The notes beneath the pieces are model-generated. The model was not told the origin of the DNA. It made no database searches and worked only from the letters and a program-made list of their open reading frames with translations. 64,000 bases of DNA from Streptomyces sp. TLI_053 (GTDB lineage Bacteria > Actinomycetota > Actinomycetes > Streptomycetales > Streptomycetaceae), in contig NZ_LT629775.1 of assembly GCF_900105395.1 (NCBI RefSeq), positions 434,001 to 498,000 of the forward strand. The letters are read 5' to 3'. A program made the translations under genes and the position numbers. This document shows, one piece after another, positions 38,555 to 47,500 of the stretch (position 1 is its first letter; each line of letters opens with the position of its first letter).

Positions 38555-39424
38555 ATGGGGTGGCACGGGTACCTGGCGCTGTGGTGCGGGGTGCTGGGCG
38601 CGGTGGCGCTGGTGGGGTACGGCCGGTCGCTGGCCGGGATGACGCGCGAGCAGCGGGCGGTGCGGGTCCCGGGGCGGATCGAGCAGGTGCGGACGCCCCG
38701 GCACGGCGGCTCCCGGCGCGGGGGGATCGCGGTGGTGGTGTCCTACCGCGATCCGTCCAGCGGTGCGCGGGTCCTCGTGACGAACGACGGCGAGCACGGC
38801 GAGAACGGCGAGGCGATCACCGCCGCGTGGACGGGCCGGGAGGTCGGCGTCCGCTACCCGCGCGGCAGGCCGCACGACTACCGCTTCACCGACGACCCGC
38901 ACGGCGGCGGTCGCGGCCTGGGCCTGCCGAACACGGCGCTGTTCCTGCTGTACGGCAGCCTGGTGGTCGCCGCCGCGGTCGACCGGGGCTGGCCGTGGGC
39001 GCTGATCGGTGTCTGCGGGCCGTGGGCCCTGATCGGCGTCTGCTACCTGCCGGGGAACGTGCGTGACACCAGGCGCCGCCGTGAGCGGCTGGCATCGATG
39101 ACCGCCGCCGAAGGCCGGATCGTCGCGGTACTCCGGGACGTCACCACGGACGGCGAGGGCAGCACCTCCACCACGATCACGCCCGTCGTGGCGTTCACCA
39201 CCCGCGAGGGAACGGCCGTCACCGCGCACTGCGACGCCGGCGTGCCCGATCCGGCGGACTCGTACGAGCGGCACCTGACGGTCCACTACCCAGCCGACGA
39301 CCCCGCCGGGTTCGTCCTCGACCACGCGACCCGGCAGCGTTCGGTGCGCTCCGACATCGCGGTCAACGTGGTGTTCCTGGTCCTCGTCGCGGCAGGGGCC
39401 GTCGTGGGCGTGCTCCTGCTCTGA
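38555..39424 (+). CDS. DUF3592-like membrane protein
   Basis: A 289-residue protein with an N-terminal membrane segment (YLALWCGVLGAVALVGYG), two beta-rich soluble stretches with the DUF3592 pattern (RVPGRIEQVR...VVVSYRD, VGVRYPRGRP; and AEGRIVAVLRD...VVAFTTREG, LTVHYPADDP), a central membrane pair and a C-terminal segment (VVFLVLVAAGAVVGVLLL). Function of the family is unknown. AGGAGGG stands before the ATG at 38555. Confidence 0.75.
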   Translation: MGWHGYLALWCGVLGAVALVGYGRSLAGMTREQRAVRVPGRIEQVRTPRHGGSRRGGIAVVVSYRDPSSGARVLVTNDGEHGENGEAITAAWTGREVGVRYPRGRPHDYRFTDDPHGGGRGLGLPNTALFLLYGSLVVAAAVDRGWPWALIGVCGPWALIGVCYLPGNVRDTRRRRERLASMTAAEGRIVAVLRDVTTDGEGSTSTTITPVVAFTTREGTAVTAHCDAGVPDPADSYERHLTVHYPADDPAGFVLDHATRQRSVRSDIAVNVVFLVLVAAGAVVGVLLL

Positions 39425-39525
39425 CGTCGGGCCGGGACCGGTCGTCCGGCGGCTCCGCAGGAGTCGGCCCGATCGGAGCTCCGAACGGCACGGTGGCGAC
39501 CACGAGCAGACCGGAACCGAGCCGC

Positions 39526-40155
39526 TCACGCCGCCCTGGGGGCCGTCACCCGGCAGGTGAAGACCAGGTTGACCATGATGACGAGGACCGCTGGGATGCC
39601 GCCGATCATCAGCAGGAACAGCGGGAACAGATTGGCCAGCACCGCGAGGGCGCAGCGGGCGTCACGGCCCCGGGCGGCCCACGGCGCCACCATGAGCAGG
39701 GCCAGCACGACGGGGCCGCCGATGACCAGCGCGGAGAGACCGAACAGGGTCAGCAGCGACTCGCTCGAGGTCCAGGTGCCGCCGTAGGCCGCCCGGACGG
39801 CCAGACAGGCCGCGTCGAGCAGCAGGATCGTGGGCGTCAGGAAGCGGAGTGCGTAACGGGTGGCGGCGCGCAGGAACCAGCGCAGGGCCGCCCCGCCGTG
39901 GTCCGCCCACCCGCGCGCGCCGACGGCGAACGGGAGGAGCAGGAGCGGCAGCACGCACAGGAGGTACATCGCCGGGTCCCCGCCGGGGTAGCCGTCGTCG
40001 AGTTCGAACACCAGGAGGTAGGCCGCGGGCAGGAGAGCGAGCAGGGTGACCGTCAGGGAGTGCGCGGTGTCGCACAGAACACCGCGTTCCTTCGCCCCGG
40101 CGTGTCCTCCGCCCGCCACAGCTGCCACCGGTCCGGCGTTGTGCCTCATTCCCAT
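39526..40155 (-). CDS. Polytopic membrane protein under a palindromic operator
   Basis: A 209-residue protein with about five membrane segments (SLTVTLLALLPAAYLLVF, AMYLLCVLPLLLLPFAVG, LTPTILLLDAACLAV, LFGLSALVIGGPVVLALLM, LFPLFLLMIGGIPAVLVIM). No family recognised. The ATG at 40155 lies 16 nt downstream of a perfect TTGAACGCGTTCAA palindrome, a TetR-type site, though no intact regulator is adjacent. Confidence 0.7.
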   Translation of the reverse strand: MGMRHNAGPVAAVAGGGHAGAKERGVLCDTAHSLTVTLLALLPAAYLLVFELDDGYPGGDPAMYLLCVLPLLLLPFAVGARGWADHGGAALRWFLRAATRYALRFLTPTILLLDAACLAVRAAYGGTWTSSESLLTLFGLSALVIGGPVVLALLMVAPWAARGRDARCALAVLANLFPLFLLMIGGIPAVLVIMVNLVFTCRVTAPRAA

Positions 40156-40170
40156 GCCCCCTCCACGAGA

Positions 40171-40184
40171 TTGAACGCGTTCAA
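40171..40184. promoter_or_regulatory. TTGAACGCGTTCAA operator
   Basis: A perfect 14-bp palindrome in the promoter of the membrane-protein gene. The form suits a TetR-family repressor binding as a dimer; the regulator is presumably encoded elsewhere. Confidence 0.7.
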
Positions 40185-40387
40185 AGTAGGGCTCGGCGGC
40201 CGCTGCGGTCAACCTCGCGCCCTGCGCCGGTCCGATGTCGGGCCCGAGGGGCGGCCGGCCGGAGGGAGGGGCCGCGCTGCCCTCGGTGGTCGGGCGGCCC
40301 GCAGTCTCCGGGCGCTCGATGAGGCGGCGGGCAGCTGTCGCACGGCTGCCCGCCCCCGTCCGGGGTGTCGGCGGCACGCTCCTCCGG

Positions 40388-40885
40388 TCAGGCGTCCAGC
40401 GCCTGGCCCTCACGGCGGACGACCGGGGGTTCCACCGACCACGGGAAGTTGATCCAGTCGTCCGTGCGCTTCCACACGTACTCGCACTTCACGAGGGAGT
40501 GGGACTTCTCGTAGATGACCGCGGACCGCACCTCGGCCACATGGTCGAGGCAGAAGTCGTGCACCAGCTTCAGGGTCTTGCCGGTGTCGGCGACGTCGTC
40601 GGCGATCAGGACCTTCTTGTCGGTGAAGTCGATCGCGGCGGGGACGGGCGCCAGCATGACGGGCATGTCCAGGGTGGTGCCCACGCCCGTGTAGAACTCC
40701 ACGTTCACCAGGTGGATGTTCTTGCAGTCCAGCGCGTACGCCAGACCGCCCGCCACGAACACACCGCCGCGGGCGATGCTCAGGATCAGGTCGGGCTCGT
40801 AGCCGTCGTCGGCGATGGTCCGCGCGAGTTCACGCACTGCCAGGCCGAACTTCTGATAGGTCAGGTTCTCTCGCACGTCAGTCAC
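40388..40885 (-). CDS. Phosphoribosyltransferase
   Basis: A 165-residue type I phosphoribosyltransferase. The PRPP-binding motif is KVLIADDVADTGKTL (about residues 90-104), preceded by ILSIARGGVFVAGGLAYAL and followed by VIYEKSHSLVKCEYVWKRTDDWINFPW, which resembles purine (xanthine/guanine/hypoxanthine) salvage enzymes. It would transfer phosphoribose from PRPP to a base in the cytosol. Base specificity not determined. GTG start. Single gene. Confidence 0.88.
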   Translation of the reverse strand: MTDVRENLTYQKFGLAVRELARTIADDGYEPDLILSIARGGVFVAGGLAYALDCKNIHLVNVEFYTGVGTTLDMPVMLAPVPAAIDFTDKKVLIADDVADTGKTLKLVHDFCLDHVAEVRSAVIYEKSHSLVKCEYVWKRTDDWINFPWSVEPPVVRREGQALDA

Positions 40886-40993
40886 GGCGCCCAGTCTCCC
40901 CGGCGGTCGGCCCGGCGACGAACACCGGCACGCCGGGCGGGGCGACGGAAGCGCCGTCCGCGCGGGCGGCAGGGTGATCGGTCCGGTTCGTCC

Positions 40994-41417
40994 TCAGGTC
41001 GCGCACGGCAGCCGTACCGCTTCGACGCCGGCGTCGTTCCGCAGGGCCTCGACCAGGGCCGTCGGGCCGGCGACCTCGGCGCCCCACAGGTCGTGGTCGG
41101 TGCACAGGACCCAGGATCGTTCCTCGGCCCGGAAGTTGGCGGGACTGAAGTCGGTCAGGTCGGCCTCGGGCGCGTCGTAGAGGCTCACGGCGTCGCCGAG
41201 CCGCCCCGGGGCGCACGTGGAGGTCGTCGAAGTCGACGGCCCCGAGCGTCATCGGGTCGTAGTGGGCCAGGCAGCGGGTGTCCGGGCCCGCGGGGCTGTG
41301 CGCGGTGAGGATGTCGATCAGCCGGATCCAGGTCTCACGGTCCAGGCTCCCCTCGGTGGGTGGGGCGGTACCGAGCGGCCGGCTGCCGTACCCGTTGTCC
41401 GACCCGCATGAGAGCAT
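40994..41417 (-). pseudogene. Frameshifted small gene of unknown function
   Basis: Two minus-strand frames join into one product of about 141 residues. The first part (from ATG 41417) reads through DTRCLAHYDPMTLGAVDFDD; the second, from about 41210 on, reads LGDAVSLYDAPEADLTDFSP and ERSWVLCTDHDLW to the stop at 40994. They meet in a CGCCCCGGGGCGG run where one extra G breaks the frame. Both halves have typical GC-rich codon use. Either a recent pseudogene or a sequencing error in the G run. Confidence 0.7.
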
Positions 41418-41473
41418 CGGCGGTCGACGGTGGTGGGCGAATCACCGAAGTCTGCGAACGGCGGTGGTTCCTG

Positions 41474-42739
41474 ATGGACGCGACGGAGTCGGCGGAGGCC
41501 CGCATCGAGGACGCGGGCAGTGTCCTGGTCGCGCCTTCGCTGCTGCACGGCCATGACGCGGTGGCCCGGTTCTTCGGATCGGTCGTCACACCGGAGGAGC
41601 TCGCCTCCGGTGCGGTCGGTCTCGCGGGGAGGACCGTCCACCTGTGCGGGGACATCGGCGCCGTCAGCGGCCACCGGCTGCGAGCGGCCGCGCGGGTGTT
41701 CGTCGTGCGGGAGCTGTCGCACGACTACGACGGGGACGAGGCCGGGAACGTGGGCGGGGAGGTGGGCGGGGACGTCGGGACGCCGTGGAGTGTCGTCGGG
41801 CTCGGCCGGCTCCCCCTCCGGGTGCACGGCGTCGGCGTGTACTACCCGCGCTTCTTCGAACCCGACGCCGATCACTTCGGGCGCATCCGCGCGGAGCACG
41901 CGTTCCAGTCGCTGACCGAGTCCACCAAGCCCGGAACGGCCCTTCGCAGCGGGATCTATCTGACGCCGGTCACCAGGGAGGGCGACGACCTGCACTTCCG
42001 GCTGCTGCGCTGCTCGACCAACCTCTCGGGGCCGACCGAGGGCTTCGGCCCGACCGACACGGGCATCGTCCGGGCGCTCAACCGCGAGGCCGCGGCCGTG
42101 TTCCGCGACCAGGCGCCGCTGAACCACGTCCTCGCCCAGACGTACCACAACACCCGTGCCACGGACGGTCGCAGGCAGTCCAAGGCGCGGATCTCGGCCC
42201 ATGCCGACAAGACCAAGGACATGCCCGTCAACGGCATCATGGCCTTCTGCACCTTCTACGACCGGCTCGACGGGCTGCGGCCCACGGCCGGGGATCCGTT
42301 CGACCTCGGCGTGAACGGCGTCAGCGGGCTGACCAGGCTCCGCTTCCACCTCAAGGACCCGGCGGCCGTGCTGGACGGCGTCGCACTGCCGCCGCAGTTC
42401 ACCCTGACCCTCCACCCCGGCTCCGTGTTCCTGATGCCGCTGTCCACCAACCGCCGCTACACGCACGAGATCCGGCCGTCGTCGCTGGACGCCGAACTGC
42501 TGCCGACGCGTCTGGGGTACGTGGTGCGCTGTTCGAAGGCCGAAGCCGTGCACCGGGACGGCCGCACGTTCCTCAAGACCGCCGGGGATCCGGTGCCGCT
42601 GGAGCCGCCCACACCGGCCGGGATGGACGACCTGCGCGGCCTGTACGCCGAGGAGAACAGGACCTCGTCCTTCATCGACTACGGCGACGGATTCCGCTTC
42701 AGCATGAACACGGGAGACTACCTTGCCCCGCACCCCTAG
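41474..42739 (+). CDS. Distant 2-oxoglutarate/Fe(II) oxygenase-like protein (first of a pair)
   Basis: A 421-residue protein. Its second half shows a possible double-stranded beta-helix oxygenase site: ARISAHADKTKDMP (His243, Asp245), then RRYTHEIRPS (His331) and LPTRLGYVVR (Arg346), the HxD...H...R order of AlkB-like enzymes. The first half (HLCGDIGAVSGHRL, GVYYPRFFEPDADHF) is unlike anything I recognise. ATG at 41474 is chosen as upstream codons lose GC bias. Its last 17 nt overlap the next gene, which has the same motif order. Substrate unknown; nucleic-acid repair or modification is one possibility. Confidence 0.6.
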   Translation: MDATESAEARIEDAGSVLVAPSLLHGHDAVARFFGSVVTPEELASGAVGLAGRTVHLCGDIGAVSGHRLRAAARVFVVRELSHDYDGDEAGNVGGEVGGDVGTPWSVVGLGRLPLRVHGVGVYYPRFFEPDADHFGRIRAEHAFQSLTESTKPGTALRSGIYLTPVTREGDDLHFRLLRCSTNLSGPTEGFGPTDTGIVRALNREAAAVFRDQAPLNHVLAQTYHNTRATDGRRQSKARISAHADKTKDMPVNGIMAFCTFYDRLDGLRPTAGDPFDLGVNGVSGLTRLRFHLKDPAAVLDGVALPPQFTLTLHPGSVFLMPLSTNRRYTHEIRPSSLDAELLPTRLGYVVRCSKAEAVHRDGRTFLKTAGDPVPLEPPTPAGMDDLRGLYAEENRTSSFIDYGDGFRFSMNTGDYLAPHP

Positions 42740-43502
42740 CATCCCGGACCAGGTCCGCTCCTACGACCTGCCCGCCGACCGGAACCTCTTCACGGAACTC
42801 TCCGCGTCGGTCCGTCTGGAGGACACCGGCAAAGGCCGGCAGGGCGCCACCCTCACCCTGGTCGACGGAACGGGCGGCGTGCCGCTCGTCCGCACCACCA
42901 CCCGCTACAGCGGCCCGGCGCAGCGTTTCCGGCCGCTGCACGAGCGGCTGGCGCGGCGGATCCAGGAACGCGCGGGGCTCACGGTCGGCTTCAACAACGC
43001 GCTCGTCGAGAGCTGCACCAACGCGTACACCACCATGGGCAGCCACTCCGACCAGGCCCTCGACCTGGCCGACAAGTCGTTCATCGCCGTCTTCTCCTGC
43101 TACCGCCACCCCGACGCCGACCCGCCGAGGAAGCTGATCGTCGAGTCGAAGGAACCCGGTGGCGACGGTGACGGGACGTTCGAGGTCCCGCTGCTCCACC
43201 ACGGTGCGGTCGTGTTCTCCGTCGAGGCGAACCGGCGGCTTCGGCACCGGATCGTCCTGGACGCGCCGGCCCGGACCGCGGACAACCGGTGGCTGGGCGT
43301 GACCTTCCGGACGTCGAAGACCCTGCTGCGCTTCCGCGACGGGCATCCCCATCTGCCGCAGGGCGAGCGCCTGGTGACGGCCGACGAGGAGCAGCGGCAG
43401 GAGTTCTTCCGGCTGCGGCGCCGCGAGAACCGCGAGACGGACTTCGTCCAGCCGGTGCTGGCGTACACGATCAGCGAGAGCGATCTGCTGCCGCCCGTCT
43501 GA
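42723..43502 (+). CDS. AlkB-like 2-oxoglutarate/Fe(II) oxygenase (second of a pair)
   Basis: A 259-residue protein with the oxygenase residues in order: GSHSDQALDL (His108, Asp110), SFIAVFSCYRHP, VVFSVEANRRLRHRIVL (His175) and NRWLGVTFRTSK (Arg196). The YTTMGSHSD stretch and the H-R-I-V-L strand resemble AlkB-type folds. TTG at 42723, after GGGAGA, overlaps the upstream gene by 17 nt, so both are translated together. Demethylation of nucleic acid or protein is a guess; no substrate evidence. Confidence 0.65.
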   Translation: MPRTPSIPDQVRSYDLPADRNLFTELSASVRLEDTGKGRQGATLTLVDGTGGVPLVRTTTRYSGPAQRFRPLHERLARRIQERAGLTVGFNNALVESCTNAYTTMGSHSDQALDLADKSFIAVFSCYRHPDADPPRKLIVESKEPGGDGDGTFEVPLLHHGAVVFSVEANRRLRHRIVLDAPARTADNRWLGVTFRTSKTLLRFRDGHPHLPQGERLVTADEEQRQEFFRLRRRENRETDFVQPVLAYTISESDLLPPV

Positions 43503-43543
43503 CGGCGGAAGGATCGCCGTGCGTGGTGCCGGGAACGCACCGG

Positions 43544-43883
43544 TCAGCGACACGCCGGAGCCTCGCCGTCGAGCAGGGGTTGCAGGAGCGGGACGTACCG
43601 GTCGGCGACCTCGTCGGGGGCCAGGCCCGTCAGCCGGTCGGCCTGGACGGTCGCGTACAGGGCGCCCAGGCCGAGCAGCACGCCGACGGCCATCTCCGCC
43701 CGCAGCGCGGCGTCCGGCCCGGCGAGCCGGGCGGCGAGGGCGTCGATGACCTGCGCGCGGAAGTTGGCCCGGGCCTGTCCGCCGAGCTCCAGGTGGTGCC
43801 GGGAGAAGGCGATGCGCCAGCAGCGGCAGGGCCGAGTAGGCGAGCGCGGTGCGCGACGACCCGGCGAGGCCGCACGAGGACAC
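43544..43883 (-). pseudogene. TetR-family remnant lacking the DNA-binding domain
   Basis: Only the C-terminal ligand domain is readable: FRAQVIDALAARL, MAVGVLLGLGALYATVQADR and APDEVADRYVPLLQPLLDG. A preceding piece in another frame (SSCGLAGSSRTALAYSALPLL, from GTG 43883) joins it by a frameshift near 43825, and no helix-turn-helix is found upstream. A decayed regulator. Confidence 0.7.
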
Positions 43884-44041
43884 GCGATGACACGCGAGGC
43901 CCCTGACGACGGGAGTGGTCGGGGGGCGGTGGCGGCCGGCCGCGGCAGGGCCGGCGCGGGTCCGTCCGGCGGTGGCCCGGGGCGGGACCGCTCGGCCGAA
44001 AAACGGCTGGCCCCGGCACCGGGACGTGTCAGGATTCCTGG

Positions 44042-44458
44042 ATGGAGATCCGTCGTGTCACTCAGGTCGAGGCGGTCGACGCCGCCGGGCATCTCTTCGA
44101 CTCCGCTCCGGAACGGCGGGCCACGGAACGGTTCCTGACGGACGAGCGCCATCACCTCCTGATCGCCTACGTGGAGGACGTCCCGGCGGGGATGGTCACC
44201 GGTGTCGAGATGACCCACCCCGACAAGGGGACCGAGATGTTCCTGTACGAGCTGGGCGTGGACGAGTCGTTCCGTGGGCGTGGCGTCGGCCGGGCGCTGG
44301 TGTCCGCACTCGCGGACCTGTCACGTGAGCGGGGTTGCTACGGCGTCTGGACGGTCACGGACGAGGAGAACGCGGCGGCACGGGCGACGTACCGCCGCGC
44401 CGGCGGTGTCACGGAAGCGGGACAGGTGGTACTCACCTGGACGTTCGACCGACCGTAG
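44042..44458 (+). CDS. GNAT family N-acetyltransferase
   Basis: A 138-residue acetyl-CoA-dependent acyltransferase. The acetyl-CoA loop is LGVDESFRGRGVGRALVSAL (about 80-99), preceded by the FLYEL strand and followed by GVWTVTDEENAAARATYRRAGG. The pattern is close to AAC(3)-I-type aminoglycoside acetyltransferases, but that alone does not show resistance. ATG at 44042. It converges on the giant minus-strand gene. Confidence 0.85.
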   Translation: MEIRRVTQVEAVDAAGHLFDSAPERRATERFLTDERHHLLIAYVEDVPAGMVTGVEMTHPDKGTEMFLYELGVDESFRGRGVGRALVSALADLSRERGCYGVWTVTDEENAAARATYRRAGGVTEAGQVVLTWTFDRP

Positions 44459-44542
44459 ACCGCCGCAACGGACCTCTCTCTCCCGCGCCGGGCGGTCGGG
44501 AGGAGGCCTCCGACAGCCGGGCCCGGGCGCCCGGCGGCGGTG

Positions 44543-47500
44543 TCAGGGGTAGGTGGTGTGCCAGGCGGTGGTGAAGAGCGTGGGCAGGGGCCGGGTGGGG
44601 ACGAGGACGGTGTGGGCGGTGCTCGCGCGTTCGGGGGCGAGGGTGAGGTGGGCGAGTTTGGCGGCCTCGACGGGCAGTCGGGGGGCCTTCAGGTCCAGCC
44701 AGGGGCCGGGCAGGACGAGGGTCCGGCCGGCGCGGGAGCGGCGGGCGGTGACCACCCGGCCGGTGGCGGACAGACCTTGCCCGGCGGCCGTCAGCACGGC
44801 CGGGGTCCAGCCCGTCCACTGCCGGACCTGCCGGTCGGTGGGATCGGGCAGGGCCAGCAGCATCAGGTACAGCGCGGCGGCGTCCGAGGTCAGGTCGAGG
44901 GCGTCCGCGCAGGCGGCGACGACGTCCGGGGCGCTGCGGCGCGGGTCCTGTTCCCAACCGGGGGCGCGGTCGGCGTCGGCGGCGAGGTGGTGGCCGAGTG
45001 CCGCCAGGTCGCCGGACAGCAGGATGCGCAGGTCCGCGAGGGCGGGCAGCCCGGAACCGGACGGGCGGGCCTGTGAGGGCTTCAGCCGGTCGTAGTAGTC
45101 GTCGAGCGCGTCCAGGACCGGGTCGTCGGCGCCGGTGAGCAGGCCGGGGCGCACCAGGACGTGCCACCGGCTCGCAGCCGGTTCGTCCACCACCTCCACA
45201 CCGGGCAGGTCGGCCGGTGGGGTCGGCGGCCTGCCGGCGGCGCTGCGGCGGTCGACGGAGAAGACTCGCCACACCGCTCGGGGATCCTCCCGCTCGGAGC
45301 TGACGCGCAGTGCGGCCGCGGCGAGCGCGGGGCGCAGCGGGTGGCCGGCGGGCGTGCGGTAGGCGAGCCAGGCCATCGCGTACGGCGAGGCGTAGGGCGC
45401 GGGTGCGTGGTCGGGGTCGCCCTTCGTGGCGAGAGCGGCGGCGAGGAGGGCCTCGGGGTGGCGGCAGCGCCGGCGCAGGCCCGGTGGGACCGGGTCGGCC
45501 GCCGGTCCGGGGCCCGCCGGCGTCCATTCGCCGGTGGGGAAGCGGATCTCGCGCCGGGCCAGGGCGATCAGGTCGGCGTCGGCCGGCGGCGCGCCGTACC
45601 GCTCGTGCCACCAGGCCACCGCGCGGTCCACGTCCGGCCCGTGCGTCCACAGCCGCTCCGGCTCGGCGGGCACCAGCCGGGTGCGGAACTCCCGGACGGC
45701 GTCCGCCCCGATCCTTCGGGTGAGGGCCTTCTCGGCGGCGCTCTCGTAGTCCCGGTGGTGGGTGCGGACGGCGAGCAGGGCGCCCGCCTCCGCCAAGGTG
45801 AGGGCGAGCCGTTCGGCCAGGTGCTCGACCGTCCCGGGGTGGGCGGGCAGCGGGCCGCGTTCGGCGAAGCCTTCCAGGTAGGCGTGCAGCAGGTCGGGGT
45901 CGAGCTCGGCGGTGAGGTCGGCGTCGGCGCGGACCTCGCAGCCGGCGGCGGCCGCCGGACCGTTCTCGGGGAAGGTGCCGCCGGGGGCGTACTCCAGGAG
46001 CACGGCGCGGTTGAAGGTGCTGTGGAGGACGAGCGCGGTCGACAGCGCGGTCCGGAAGAGGTGGCCGGCCGGCGGGGTGGGCCGGTGGTCCGGGCGGGAG
46101 AGGGTGACGGTGCGCCAGCGGCCCTCGCCCCGCTCCGCCACGAACGCCAGGTCGGCGTACTCACGCAGTCGCCCGGGAGTCGTGGTGTCGCCGCGGAGCA
46201 GCTCGGCCTGCCAGTCGACGACCAGGTAGGGGAAGGCGGCGGACGCCCCGGGGACGATCGCGCTCGGACGGTCGAGGTCGCCGTCCCAGAGGGGGCTGCT
46301 CGTCGCCGCCTCGCGCAGCAGCCGGCCGACGCGCACCCGTGCCGGGGCGGCGGGCGGGGACGGCGGGGCGGCGGGCGGAGCGGCGAGCGCAGGCGGGGCG
46401 GCGGGCGCGGGAAGGGCGGGCGCGGTAGGGGCGGGCACGGGAGGCACGGAGGCCGCCGCGGCCGCGGGGGTCAGCAGCGGCACCAGGTGCGCCAGACCGT
46501 CCCGGCAGTTCGCGGCGATCTGCACCAGACGGGTGAACTCCCGGCCGACCAGGTCGTCGTCGATCCCCAGCAGTCGGCCGATCCGCTGGCGCACCGGGCC
46601 GGCGGCGGCGTCGCGGAACACGGACCGCGCTTCGACCGCGCCGAGCAGGAGCTCGGCACCCGCCCGGTCCAGCCCGGTGTCCGGGGTCTCCGCCCGCACC
46701 GCGTCGAGCAGCAGGGCGGGGACGTCGACGGCGGCCAGTCGCCGGGCCCGCTCCGGGTCGGCGAGCAGTGCGGCGGCGGCGCCGATGTGCTGGAAGCGGG
46801 CGAGCGTCAGCGCCACCCCGTCCAGGTCGAGCACGGGCAACTCGGTGAGCTCCTCCTCGCACCACTGCGCCAGCTCGGCGCGCCCCGGCTCGGTGTCCAC
46901 CAGGGCCGGTGTCTCCGTCCACCCCTTCGGGTCGTGCGGCTGGTACCAGAGGTTGTCCGCGTCACCGCCGTTGGTCAGCTCGAACTCGGCCCGCAGCAGT
47001 GCCCGCAGCTCCCGGGCGAACCTCGGATCGGCACTCAGCGCGGGCAGCCCGGGACGCGGCGCGGCGTCGACGCGGTGCAGGCGCGGGTCGGCGAGGCGGG
47101 GCGGCGGGTCGGCCACCGGCGCGCCCGCGGCCAGCAGCACGTCCAGGACACCGAGTCGCAGGACCGGGCTCCCCGGCACCCGCCGGTCCCACCGGCTCGG
47201 GTAGGGCAGGTCGACGGGCACGCCGTCGGCCGCGATCCGGGGCGCCAGCAGCGCGGCGAGCCGGTGCACGACCGGACCGACCCTCGAACGGAGCGAGCGG
47301 TCGGCGAGGACGACCAGGGCGCGCAGCCAGTCGGCGGCGGTGCCGGGTGCGGCGCCGCCCGCTTCGGCGTCGGTGGTGAGGTGCGCCAGCGCGCCGGTCC
47401 GCTCCAGGTAGTCGAGCGTCAGATCCGCTTCCGGCATCCCGGACTGCGGTCCCGCCGCGACCACCTCCCGGCCGAGGTGCGGACGTTCGGCCAGGACCAG

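Noticed and set aside
43544..44218. Intact TetR gene in the 224-codon minus frame
   Set aside because: Only the C-terminal half is TetR-like; the N-terminal half overlaps the GNAT gene start in antisense and lacks a helix-turn-helix.
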